From: Bacteroidales bacterium
Lineage (GTDB): Bacteria; Bacteroidota; Bacteroidia; Bacteroidales; UBA932
DNA: 64,000 nt
Assembly (NCBI GenBank): GCA_017935505.1
Contig: JAGBHM010000033.1
Span: 1-64,000 of the forward strand
Reading direction: 5' to 3'
This document shows, in pieces, positions 55,608-64,000 of the stretch. The notes below the pieces were generated by a model. The model had not been told where the DNA came from. It saw only the letters and a list, made by a program, of their open reading frames with translations, and did no database searches. Made by a program: the position numbers and the translations under genes. Each line of letters starts with the position of its first letter. Position 1 is the stretch's first letter.

Positions 55608-58148
55608 GTGAAAACAAAACAGATTTTACTCTTTTTCCTGTTTATATTGGCAGGTTTGATGCTTAAGGCCCAGCAGCCGGTAAGCGAGTATTATGTAACA
55701 TCTCCAGTATCGGTGCATATGCCGGTGCAGAGTGACAGCATAAATTTTAAGGGAAGCAAATTTTTAGTTAATGAGTTGTTGAAGACCCCCATTACAATTG
55801 ATTTTGAGGAGCTGGAATATACGAGAATGGCAGCAGACACTTCTGGTTATCTCTCTCTTCCAAAAGCCGATAAAGATTGCCTGTTTTATCTTTTTGCAAC
55901 AGATGTGAGGGCTGAGCGATTTATGTATGCAACCTTCAAGATCTATTCTTCTGCACGCTTTGAGGTTTATGTGAATGGAGAAAGCAAACAGAGCAATATG
56001 ACTGCGGCTGACACCGTTACAAAGATAAATCCATTGTCTGTTTCATTGAGGATGGAGCCTCAAAAGAACTATAATATTGTCATTAAGGTAATGTCTGCTG
56101 CTGATGACAAGATGGAACCGATGCTCAAGTGTGAAATTGTCAAGAAGAAAGAGTATTCGGATATAGAGTGTTTTGTTGCTCCTGATTTGAAGAGCCGTCT
56201 TTCGTTGTATGAGACCGCATTTGGTTCAAAAGTTACAAATCTTCAACTCTCTCCAGATGGAAAATACCTTCTTATGGGTGTTACGGAGAGTTATTCTGTG
56301 AAGCGCTCCATGACAAAACTGGTACTTAAAGAGACAAAAAGTATGAAAACCATTCTGGAAAATGTCCCATATTCAGCCAGATGGATGCCAAAGACAAATT
56401 CTCTCTACTATACCGTAAATGGAAAGAAAGATAAAGACCTTATGATGCTTGATCCAGCAACAGGATTGAGCAGTGTAATCAAGAGAGGAATACCGGACGG
56501 AACTTTTTATTGGTCACCAACAGAGGATTATCTTATATACTCCAAATATGATGTGAATCCGAAGGAATCAGGGCCGCTCAGACGCCATCTTACTCCGGAT
56601 GACCGTATATCGGGATCCCGTAACAGAGGCTATATTCTCAAATATGATATAAAGAGTGGCTTGTCTGAAAGACTCACATTTGGACGCAGGAGCGTTTTCC
56701 TGAATGATATATCTGGTGACGGTAAAAAAATTCTCTACATTTCGCAAAAACCTGCTGTTACAGAGCGTCCTTTCAATAAATATTCCCTTATTGAGCTGGA
56801 TCTGGCTACAATGACCGCTGATACCTTGATAAAAGATGAAGGTTTTCTCAAGAGTGCCTTTTACTCTCCTGATATGACAAAACTGCTTTTGATTGCATCT
56901 CCTGAGGCATTTGGAGGAATCGGCAAAAACTGCGGTGAGCATCCTATTGCAAATGATTATGATAATCAAGCTTATATCATGGATATTGCAACCCGTGGAA
57001 TAACCCCTCTTACACGTAATTTCAATCCTGTTGTAGAGCCTCTGCAATGGAACAGGAGTGATGGCTGTATCTATTTTATCACCACAGATGAGGATTGTAA
57101 AAATATCTACAGATATATTCCGGAAGAGGAAAAATTTGAAAAATTGCCTTTGATGGAGGATGTGATAACCTCCTTCTCACTACCGGTGGATGCTCCGTCG
57201 ATGGCTGCCTATATTGGTGGAGGAAATACAAGTACCGGCGTTGCCTATATCTATGATATGAAGAAAAAGAGATCGCAACTTCTGGCAAATCCTATGGCGG
57301 AAAGGTTTGCAGATCTCGAATTCGGGCAGATGGAGGAGTGGTATTTTACCTCAAAAACAGGTACAAGAATCAAAGGCCAGAAGATTTTGCCACCTGATTT
57401 TGATGCAGATAAAAAATATCCTCTCATCGTCTATTATTATGGAGGAACAACTCCTACAACACGCAGCATGACATCTCCTTATGCTCCGCAGCTGTTTGCA
57501 TCAAGAGACTATGTTGTTTATGTGATACAACCAAGTGGCGCTATAGGTTTTGGGCAGGAATTCTCTGCTCGCCATGTGAATGCCTGGGGTGATTGGACTG
57601 CTGATGAAATAATTGAGGGAACAGAAAAATTCTGCGAAGAGCATCCTTTTGTAGACCGTAATAAGATAGGCTGCATCGGTGCTTCTTATGGTGGATTTAT
57701 GACCCAATATCTGCAGACAAAAACAGATTTGTTTGCGGCAGCTGTTTCTCATGCCGGAATAAGTAATGTGACAAGTTATTGGGGTGAAGGTTATTGGGGA
57801 TATTCATACAATAGTATTGCTGCTGCAGAGAGTTATCCATGGAACAATCCGGAACTCTTTACCAAGCATGGCTCTTTGTTCAATGCCGATAAGATCAGCA
57901 CGCCGTTGCTGCTGCTTCATGGCTCTGCAGATACAAATGTTCCAATAGGAGAGAGCATACAGCTTTATAATGCGTTGAAGATACTGGGAAAAGAGGTAGA
58001 ATTTATCTCTGTAGATGGAGAAGACCATTTTATCGCAGATTATTCACTTAGGGTCTCATGGCATAATACCATAATGGCATGGTTTGCCAAATGGTTGCAG
58101 GATTCACCTCAATGGTGGAATGAACTCTATAAAACTCCGAATCTATAG
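55608..58148 (+). CDS. Exported S9 prolyl-oligopeptidase-family serine peptidase
   Basis: This 846-residue secreted peptidase starts at a GTG that gives a good signal peptide (to about LKA, residue 21). An extra N-terminal beta-rich region of about 190 residues precedes the beta-propeller (about 200-600) and the C-terminal alpha/beta hydrolase domain. The catalytic triad is S693 (GASYGG), D775 (GSADTN) and H807 (GEDHF). It is the last gene of the sigma-controlled operon and is followed by a strong terminator. The likely role is cutting imported oligopeptides in the periplasm. Whether it acts as an oligopeptidase or aminopeptidase cannot be decided. Confidence 0.9.
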   Translation: MKTKQILLFFLFILAGLMLKAQQPVSEYYVTSPVSVHMPVQSDSINFKGSKFLVNELLKTPITIDFEELEYTRMAADTSGYLSLPKADKDCLFYLFATDVRAERFMYATFKIYSSARFEVYVNGESKQSNMTAADTVTKINPLSVSLRMEPQKNYNIVIKVMSAADDKMEPMLKCEIVKKKEYSDIECFVAPDLKSRLSLYETAFGSKVTNLQLSPDGKYLLMGVTESYSVKRSMTKLVLKETKSMKTILENVPYSARWMPKTNSLYYTVNGKKDKDLMMLDPATGLSSVIKRGIPDGTFYWSPTEDYLIYSKYDVNPKESGPLRRHLTPDDRISGSRNRGYILKYDIKSGLSERLTFGRRSVFLNDISGDGKKILYISQKPAVTERPFNKYSLIELDLATMTADTLIKDEGFLKSAFYSPDMTKLLLIASPEAFGGIGKNCGEHPIANDYDNQAYIMDIATRGITPLTRNFNPVVEPLQWNRSDGCIYFITTDEDCKNIYRYIPEEEKFEKLPLMEDVITSFSLPVDAPSMAAYIGGGNTSTGVAYIYDMKKKRSQLLANPMAERFADLEFGQMEEWYFTSKTGTRIKGQKILPPDFDADKKYPLIVYYYGGTTPTTRSMTSPYAPQLFASRDYVVYVIQPSGAIGFGQEFSARHVNAWGDWTADEIIEGTEKFCEEHPFVDRNKIGCIGASYGGFMTQYLQTKTDLFAAAVSHAGISNVTSYWGEGYWGYSYNSIAAAESYPWNNPELFTKHGSLFNADKISTPLLLLHGSADTNVPIGESIQLYNALKILGKEVEFISVDGEDHFIADYSLRVSWHNTIMAWFAKWLQDSPQWWNELYKTPNL

Positions 58149-58167
58149 AGTTTTTAAGGTGAAATTG

Positions 58168-58207
58168 AGAGTCATTTTCTGTTAAAAAGGAAAATGACTC
58201 TTTTTTT
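58168..58207 (+). terminator. Rho-independent terminator after the S9 peptidase
   Basis: Arms 58168-58179 and 58190-58201 pair perfectly over 12 bp with a 10-nt loop, and T58201-T58207 follow. It separates the SusC-D operon from the fecR unit. Confidence 0.9.
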
Positions 58208-58227
58208 ATGCAAAAAACGAATTTTTT

Positions 58228-58260
58228 CTGTCACCCATATCTTAATTTTATTGTCATATA
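58228..58260 (+). promoter_or_regulatory. Candidate ECF sigma promoter upstream of fecR
   Basis: This is the second copy of the bipartite element at 46832-46864: ctgtcacccat, 5 variable bases, aattttattgtcatata, with identical spacing. The -10-like block ends 26 nt before the fecR ATG, giving a leader of about 19 nt. Confidence 0.7.
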
Positions 58261-58286
58261 TATGAAAAAAAAGTACATCAGATATA

Positions 58287-59357
58287 ATGGAAAATCTAGA
58301 GAAAGATATTGTCAGGGATATTGTAGTCCTTGATAAATTGAAAAAAGAAGAGGAGCAGAATTATAACCAGATTCTTTCAAAAATCAGACGAAGAAAAAAT
58401 GTCAGAATTTTTTTGAGGATTGTTTCACCTTGTGCTGCAGTGCTGGTGTTAGGATTGCTCCTGAATTATGTTTTTGATGGAGGAGTTCAAGAAAGCAATC
58501 TGATTGCAGAGAAATTCGATACCATAAATATTCCGACACTGATAACCGAGTCGGGAGAGAAGATTGCTTTGAAAAATGACAATTCATATAAATTGGAGTA
58601 TCCTGAATCGCCAGTTGAAGCAAAAAAGAGTCATCATGATGGTAATGTGCAGCAATCCCTGAAGGAAAATGAAGATGTCAGGGAAAACTCCAAAAAGTCT
58701 GTGGTCAGCAGAAATACTGTTATAATTCCTAATGGATATACCTATGACATAAAATTTGATGATGGCACAACAGCCCATATCAATTCCGGAAGTTACATTG
58801 AGTATCCGAGATCTTTTGCAAATAGAGAAGAGAGGATAGTTTCACTTACAGGAGAGGGATATTTCAAGGTTACAAAATCTGAAAAACCATTTATTGTGAA
58901 GGTAGGTGGATTGGAGGTAAAGGTATATGGAACCGAATTTAATCTCAATACAAACAAGGAAAATAGAGTGGAGGTGATATTGGTGAACGGATCCGTAGGA
59001 GTGAAAAAAACGGGTGAGAATGGTGAAATAATGTTGAATCCCAATCAGATGCTGGTATACAATGTTAAAACATATGAGGCTCATACCCAAATTGTTGAGC
59101 CGTCGGACTATCTTGGTTGGATGAAAGGTGATTTTACATGCAGCAACCAGTCGATGTTTGATTTGATGGATGAAATTTGTGCATTTTATGGTATAACAAT
59201 AAATAAGGATACATCACTTGCCGATAAAATGATAACTATAAGTTTGAGCCGACAGTTGGGTTTCAGGCAGATTATGGAGATAATGGAGCCGGCATTCGGA
59301 CTTGAATTCATTCAAAATGGCAAAATGGAATTTACATGCAGAAAAAGTGACAACTGA
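58287..59357 (+). CDS. FecR-family anti-sigma factor
   Basis: This single-pass inner-membrane regulator is 356 residues. A short cytoplasmic part (1-39, to bind the sigma factor) precedes a transmembrane helix (about 41-62), a periplasmic FecR domain (about 145-250) and a C-terminal DUF4974 domain (about 285-355, DYLGWMKGDFTCSNQ onward), which contacts the STN domain of the transporter. It lies 22 nt before SusC-E. Unusually, the sigma gene is not adjacent but 11.5 kb upstream, across the SusC-D operon; a matching promoter element supports their link. Confidence 0.92.
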   Translation: MENLEKDIVRDIVVLDKLKKEEEQNYNQILSKIRRRKNVRIFLRIVSPCAAVLVLGLLLNYVFDGGVQESNLIAEKFDTINIPTLITESGEKIALKNDNSYKLEYPESPVEAKKSHHDGNVQQSLKENEDVRENSKKSVVSRNTVIIPNGYTYDIKFDDGTTAHINSGSYIEYPRSFANREERIVSLTGEGYFKVTKSEKPFIVKVGGLEVKVYGTEFNLNTNKENRVEVILVNGSVGVKKTGENGEIMLNPNQMLVYNVKTYEAHTQIVEPSDYLGWMKGDFTCSNQSMFDLMDEICAFYGITINKDTSLADKMITISLSRQLGFRQIMEIMEPAFGLEFIQNGKMEFTCRKSDN

Positions 59358-59379
59358 ACATATTAATTAACTTTAGCTT

Positions 59380-62300
59380 ATGAAAAATTTAAAAAAGAAA
59401 ACCAGACTCGTGTTGAGAGTGTGTCTATTGGTTTTGCTTGCCAATATATGCACAGTCTCATATTCTGACGGCCGGTTATATGCCGGAGTTTCGAGTTCTT
59501 TGGAGCAGAAGATCCTTGACCAGAAGGTATCTTTGAATTTTAAGAACAAGCCTATAAAAGATGTGCTTGAAGAGATTAAGAAGCAGGTAGGCGTAGGTTT
59601 TGCCATTACTTCTGAAATTGAAGATGAAATTGGAAAAGTTTCTGTAAATATAGAGGATGTTCCTTTATTTGAGGCCTTGGAAAAGATTTTTGCAGGAACA
59701 AATTATGAATGTATGATTGTCAATAATCAGATAGTTGTTGTTAAAAAGAGCGTCCAAAAAGGAAAAGTTACTGTGCAGGGTACAATCTTCGACAACTACA
59801 AAGAGCCTATCCCAGGAGCTGTTGTATTTATAAAAGGTACAAATAATGGTGTTGAGGCCGATTTTGACGGAAATTTCAAACTGGTAATGGATCATGCGGG
59901 TGAGATTGAGGTTGTTGCTATGGGTTACAAGAATTATGTAAGGGAAATTCTTCAGGACCAAAGCAATCTGGCAATAGTTATGGAGCATGACAATGTGCTT
60001 GATGAGGTTGTGATTACCGGTATATTCAACAAAAATAAAGAGACCTATACCGGTTCGGTAACATCAATTTCGAGCAAGGAACTTGAAAATTTCAAGGGTT
60101 CGAATCTTGTTGCAACTCTTAAAAATATAGATCCGGTTTTGAATATAGCCGTGAATAATGCGATTGGTAGTGACCCTAATGCCCTTCCTGACTTGAGCAT
60201 TCGTGGTAATTCATCGCTTGGAGCAAGTCTTGAAGAGGTTGAGCAAGGCGTTTCTGCCCAATTGAACACTCCTCTTATCATTATGGACGGTTTTGAAATA
60301 TCATTGCAGAAGCTCATGGACTATAATGATGAAGATATTGAGTCTATGAACATTCTTAAAGATGCTTCGGCAACAGCAATTTACGGTTCAAAGGGTGCAA
60401 ATGGTGTGATTGTAATTACAACCAAGGCTCCTGAGGCCGGCAAGATCAAGGTCTACTTTAAGGGCGGTGTAAATCTGGAAATGCCAGATTTGTCTTCGTA
60501 TGATCTGATGCATGCAGAGGAGAAACTGCGTCTTGAATGGGAGAACGGAATATATGAGAGCAAAGATATCGTAGAATCTGATATTGCTCTTAAGGAGATT
60601 TATTACAGAAATCTGGATGCTGTAAGAAGAGGCGTTGATACAGACTGGCTGGCGCAGCCTGTAAGAGTTGGTGTAGGCCAGAGATACAATTTGAATGTAA
60701 CCGGTGGAAACAATGAGTTCCGCTGGAGGGCAAGTTTGGGATACAATAATGTTGCGGGTGCAATGAAGGGTTCCGACAGAACAAACTTCAATGGAGCAGT
60801 GAGCCTGCAATACACCTATAAAAATCTGATATTCAACAATCAGACTATGATCACAACCAATAAGGCCCAAGACAGCAAATATGGTACATTCAGCGACTAT
60901 GCAAATATGCAGCCATACTGGAGGATATATGATGACAATGGTGAGCTTATAAAGACATATGAGGGTACAAACCGTTATACTGCCGGAAACCCTTTGTATA
61001 ATGCTACATTGAATACATACAACATTTCAAAATATACAGAGATTGTAAATAATTTCTCGATTGAGTGGAATATTATTGATGAGTTGAGATTGAGGGGCCA
61101 GATAGGCATATCAAAAATGTTTGAGACAGGAGATGCTTTTTATCCGGCAGATCATACTATGTTTGAAGACTATGGAATAGCAGATGCAAACAAAAAAGGA
61201 CAGTACGACTATAGAGATGGAGAATCACTTGCAGTGGATGGCAATATTACACTCTCTTGGGCAAAAACTGTAGCCGACAAGCATAACTTCTATGTAGGTG
61301 CAGATGCTTCGATTACCAATAGAGATAGCCACAGTTATATGTTCTCAGCAATTGGTTTCCCTAATGAGGAGCTTGATTTTATAGGCAGTTCTCTTGGATA
61401 TGCAGCCGGTGCAAAACCTATCAGCTCAGAGAGTAAATCAAGATCGGTAGGATTTACTGCCAATGCCAACTATTCGTACGATAACAGGTATTTCATAGAT
61501 GGTTCGTTCCGTTATGACGGTTCATCACTATTTGGAGGAAATAAGAGATTCGCTCCATTCTGGAGTGCCGGTTTGGGATGGAACATCCATAGAGAGAAGT
61601 TTATGGCAAATCAGAAGGTAGTTTCAAATTTGAAACTTAGGGCATCACTTGGTGAGAGCGGTTCTCAAAACTTTGGTGCATACCAGGCTCTTTCTACATA
61701 TGAATACTATACCGGAGACAAATACGGAATATGGAACGGTGCATATATTTTGGGACATGGTAATCCAAACCTTACATGGCAATCGGTATTCCAGTATAAT
61801 GTAGGTCTGGATGTTTCATTCCTTGATGGAAGAATTTCTGCAGCTGTGGATGTATATCAAAAAAATACAACAGATTTGCTCTCAAGAAGAGATATTCAGG
61901 CTTCAACAGGTTTCAGCTCTTATACAGAGAATATTGGAGAGATCAGTAATAAAGGTATTGAAGGTATGTTGAGCGGATATATTATCAGAAATCTCGAAAA
62001 GGAACTAATCTGGAGTGTAACTGCAAAAATAGCTTACAACAAAAACCGTATAGAGAAACTTTCAGATGCTTTGAAGGCCGACACAGAGAAGGCCATGCAG
62101 GAAGATGTTGAAATCAACAGCCTGTTGTTTGAGGGCGACCCTACAAACGCAATTTATGCTGTACGCTCTTTGGGTATCGACCCAAGTACTGGAGAAGAGC
62201 TCTTCCTTGATAGAAATGGCAATATTACCAAAACATGGAGAGCCGGTGACAAAGTATTTATGGGTACATCAGATCCTACATGCAGGGGTAATATCAGCTC

Positions 62301-62733
62301 ACTTCTGCAGTGGAAAGGATTTTCACTTAACCTTTCATTCGGATACTATTTTGGAGGAAAGCAATATAACTCCACACTGCTTGACAAAGTTGAGGTAAGC
62401 AGATCAACTGTGGCGCATGTTAATGTAGACAGAAGAGTTTGGGCCGACAGATGGCAAAAACCTGGTGATGTGAAGTTCTTCAAGAAGATAGATGATTACC
62501 CAACAAAGGCTACTTCACGTTTTGTGATGGATGACAATACCTTTGAATTGCAGAATGTTACTTTGCAGTATAGATTTGACGGTCCAAGATTGAAAGAGAA
62601 AGCAAAGATTTCATCTATCATAGTAGGTGCAAATATGTCTAATGTATTCTACCTTTCATCAATCAAACGTGAGCGTGGAACAACTTATCCATTTGCAAGA
62701 CACGCTGAATTGTCGGTTTCATTAACATTCTAA
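59380..62733 (+). CDS. STN-containing SusC/RagA transporter (pair E)
   Basis: This TonB-dependent transducer is 1117 residues, with the same layout as SusC-D: signal peptide, STN domain (about 35-115), carboxypeptidase-regulatory-like domain, plug with LKDASATAIYGSKGANGV, and a barrel ending SLTF. The signal peptide and STN region is almost identical to SusC-D at DNA level, while the barrels differ much more. It is 22 nt after fecR and 11 nt before its SusD. It should send its signal through the neighbouring FecR. Confidence 0.94.
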   Translation: MKNLKKKTRLVLRVCLLVLLANICTVSYSDGRLYAGVSSSLEQKILDQKVSLNFKNKPIKDVLEEIKKQVGVGFAITSEIEDEIGKVSVNIEDVPLFEALEKIFAGTNYECMIVNNQIVVVKKSVQKGKVTVQGTIFDNYKEPIPGAVVFIKGTNNGVEADFDGNFKLVMDHAGEIEVVAMGYKNYVREILQDQSNLAIVMEHDNVLDEVVITGIFNKNKETYTGSVTSISSKELENFKGSNLVATLKNIDPVLNIAVNNAIGSDPNALPDLSIRGNSSLGASLEEVEQGVSAQLNTPLIIMDGFEISLQKLMDYNDEDIESMNILKDASATAIYGSKGANGVIVITTKAPEAGKIKVYFKGGVNLEMPDLSSYDLMHAEEKLRLEWENGIYESKDIVESDIALKEIYYRNLDAVRRGVDTDWLAQPVRVGVGQRYNLNVTGGNNEFRWRASLGYNNVAGAMKGSDRTNFNGAVSLQYTYKNLIFNNQTMITTNKAQDSKYGTFSDYANMQPYWRIYDDNGELIKTYEGTNRYTAGNPLYNATLNTYNISKYTEIVNNFSIEWNIIDELRLRGQIGISKMFETGDAFYPADHTMFEDYGIADANKKGQYDYRDGESLAVDGNITLSWAKTVADKHNFYVGADASITNRDSHSYMFSAIGFPNEELDFIGSSLGYAAGAKPISSESKSRSVGFTANANYSYDNRYFIDGSFRYDGSSLFGGNKRFAPFWSAGLGWNIHREKFMANQKVVSNLKLRASLGESGSQNFGAYQALSTYEYYTGDKYGIWNGAYILGHGNPNLTWQSVFQYNVGLDVSFLDGRISAAVDVYQKNTTDLLSRRDIQASTGFSSYTENIGEISNKGIEGMLSGYIIRNLEKELIWSVTAKIAYNKNRIEKLSDALKADTEKAMQEDVEINSLLFEGDPTNAIYAVRSLGIDPSTGEELFLDRNGNITKTWRAGDKVFMGTSDPTCRGNISSLLQWKGFSLNLSFGYYFGGKQYNSTLLDKVEVSRSTVAHVNVDRRVWADRWQKPGDVKFFKKIDDYPTKATSRFVMDDNTFELQNVTLQYRFDGPRLKEKAKISSIIVGANMSNVFYLSSIKRERGTTYPFARHAELSVSLTF

Positions 62734-62744
62734 ATTGAACAGCT

Positions 62745-64000
62745 ATGAAGAAAAATTTATTATATATTCTGATAAGTTTGTGTGCAGTGTTTGCATCCTG
62801 CGATGATTATCTCGATGTCGCACCACAAACTCAAGTGCCTGCTGAAGACTTCTTTTCTCAGGAGACCGGATACGAAGATGCTCTAACCGGTTGTTACATT
62901 AAAATGAACAGTTCCAATTTGTATGGCATGTTCCTCTCATTTTCTGGAATTGATTATATGGCATCTTATTATGATAAAATGACTGCAACATCTGATGAGT
63001 ATGCTTTCAGAACATTCAATTACAAGAACTCTACAGTTGAGTCGCAGTTTAAAAATACTTATAACGAGTTGTACAATATTATTCTGCAAGCCAATGATGT
63101 TATTGTAAATATTGACTCTCAAAAGGGTAAGGATGCCGTTAAGAGTGAACTCAAACGCAACATCATTAAAGGTGAAGCATTAGCTATAAGGGCGTTTTGT
63201 CATTTTGACCTTTTGCGCATATTTGGCCAGCTCCCTCAGAATGCTACAATAACAGTCTCTCTTCCATATTCGGAGACTACAGGTGTAGAGGACAGACCAC
63301 TATATCCTTATGACCAATTTGTTGAGAAATTGGAGAAAGATCTCACAGAATCTCTGACACTATTGAAAGATGATCCTGCTACACTATATTCTTTAGTTAT
63401 GTTGAGTCTTCCTTCAGCTGAAATGTTTGAAGCAACACCTTATTTGGAGGATGATTTTTATTTGTATCGCAAATTCAGATTCAACTATTGGGCAGTGAAG
63501 GCTCTTATGGCAAGATTCTATCTTTATGTGGGTGATACAGCCAATGCATATACAACCGCTATGGAAGTTATTAATGCAAAGGCAAGCGATGGCAATAATA
63601 TTGTTTCATTTGCCAGCGAGCATGATTTTTCGAAAGGAAATTTCACATTGCCTACAGAGACATTGATGGCGCTTTCAAATTCTAATCTCGAGAATATGAC
63701 CACAACTTTCAATGATCTGTTTAAAAGCGAACAAGTGACTGATCCTATGAGATTTACAGATGAAAGGAAGAATGAATTGTTTTTAGGTCGCAATACTGGA
63801 AACAACAATCGTTATAATAGGTTATGGGGCAAATATACAACAGTAACCGGAGTGCCTCAGCCATATTTGCGCAAATACTTCCAGAATGAAGTTTCAGTGG
63901 CCGATGAAGATAAACTTGTAGGCAGATGGCAGACTCCTATTCTCAGACTCTCTGAAATGTATCTTATTGCAATGGAGTGTACAGATAATCTTACCGAGTT
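62745..64000 (+). CDS. SusD/RagB family lipoprotein (pair E), cut by the window end
   Basis: An open frame of 418 codons from the ATG at 62745 runs off the end of the window without a stop. The lipobox FASC has C19 followed by Asp-Asp-Tyr. The start CDDYLDVAPQTQVPAEDFF and the later GEALAIRAFCHFDLLRIFG match the short SusD subtype of pair D. About 50 residues are probably missing. DUF4843 and PKD-like partners may follow outside the window, as in pair D. Confidence 0.9.
   Translation, partial: MKKNLLYILISLCAVFASCDDYLDVAPQTQVPAEDFFSQETGYEDALTGCYIKMNSSNLYGMFLSFSGIDYMASYYDKMTATSDEYAFRTFNYKNSTVESQFKNTYNELYNIILQANDVIVNIDSQKGKDAVKSELKRNIIKGEALAIRAFCHFDLLRIFGQLPQNATITVSLPYSETTGVEDRPLYPYDQFVEKLEKDLTESLTLLKDDPATLYSLVMLSLPSAEMFEATPYLEDDFYLYRKFRFNYWAVKALMARFYLYVGDTANAYTTAMEVINAKASDGNNIVSFASEHDFSKGNFTLPTETLMALSNSNLENMTTTFNDLFKSEQVTDPMRFTDERKNELFLGRNTGNNNRYNRLWGKYTTVTGVPQPYLRKYFQNEVSVADEDKLVGRWQTPILRLSEMYLIAMECTDNLTE

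Noticed and set aside
58262..58318. Small open frame starting at the ATG just after the ECF -10 element
   Set aside because: It is 19 codons, out of frame with fecR, has no recognisable content and would leave no room for a leader.

Overview
The window comes from a Bacteroidales chromosome (Bacteroidota). The evidence is five SusC/SusD outer-membrane pairs, lipoproteins with acidic residues after the lipobox cysteine, and Bacteroides-type promoters (TTG/TTTG, about 18-20 nt, then TAnnTTTG) before many genes, with Shine-Dalgarno sequences nearly absent. I cannot name the genus.

Layout. Positions 1-478 hold the 3' end of a 5S rRNA, its terminator, and two copies of a small structured repeat that ends in 5S-like sequence. 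From 479 to 18346 is mostly housekeeping: surE-lpxB-dapF (nucleotidase, lipid A, diaminopimelate), gapA, a four-gene overlapping or abutting run (HAMP sensor-like membrane protein, TrkH, RecD-like helicase, dipeptidyl peptidase IV), an acyl-CoA synthetase, a THUMP-like methyltransferase, a phosphohexomutase, a GH3 protein and phosphatidylserine synthase.

From 18400 to 46201 is a peptide-handling region. A minus-strand operon (SusC-SusD-D-aminoacylase/serine hydrolase fusion) diverges from two tandem, closely related SusC-SusD pairs. These are followed by an M14 carboxypeptidase and an Ntn hydrolase. The two divergent units start from mirror-image promoters whose -33 boxes are back to back. 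Next come a ClpB lacking its N-terminal domain, two tandem C1B (bleomycin-hydrolase-like) peptidases, and a NYN-domain protein.

From 46231 to the window end is an ECF-sigma/FecR-controlled locus. It contains the sigma factor, an STN-type SusC, SusD, a DUF4843 lipoprotein, a PKD-like lipoprotein, a TlpA-like thioredoxin lipoprotein, an S9 peptidase, FecR, a second STN-type SusC and its SusD (cut by the window edge). A near-identical bipartite 33-bp element precedes both transcription units and is the best candidate for the sigma factor's own promoter.

Taken together, the accessory half looks like a set of outer-membrane peptide-uptake systems (RagAB-like in logic) with exo- and endopeptidases beside them, not a polysaccharide utilisation region: no polysaccharide-degrading glycosidase lies beside any SusCD pair. 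Substrates are inferred from neighbouring enzymes only.
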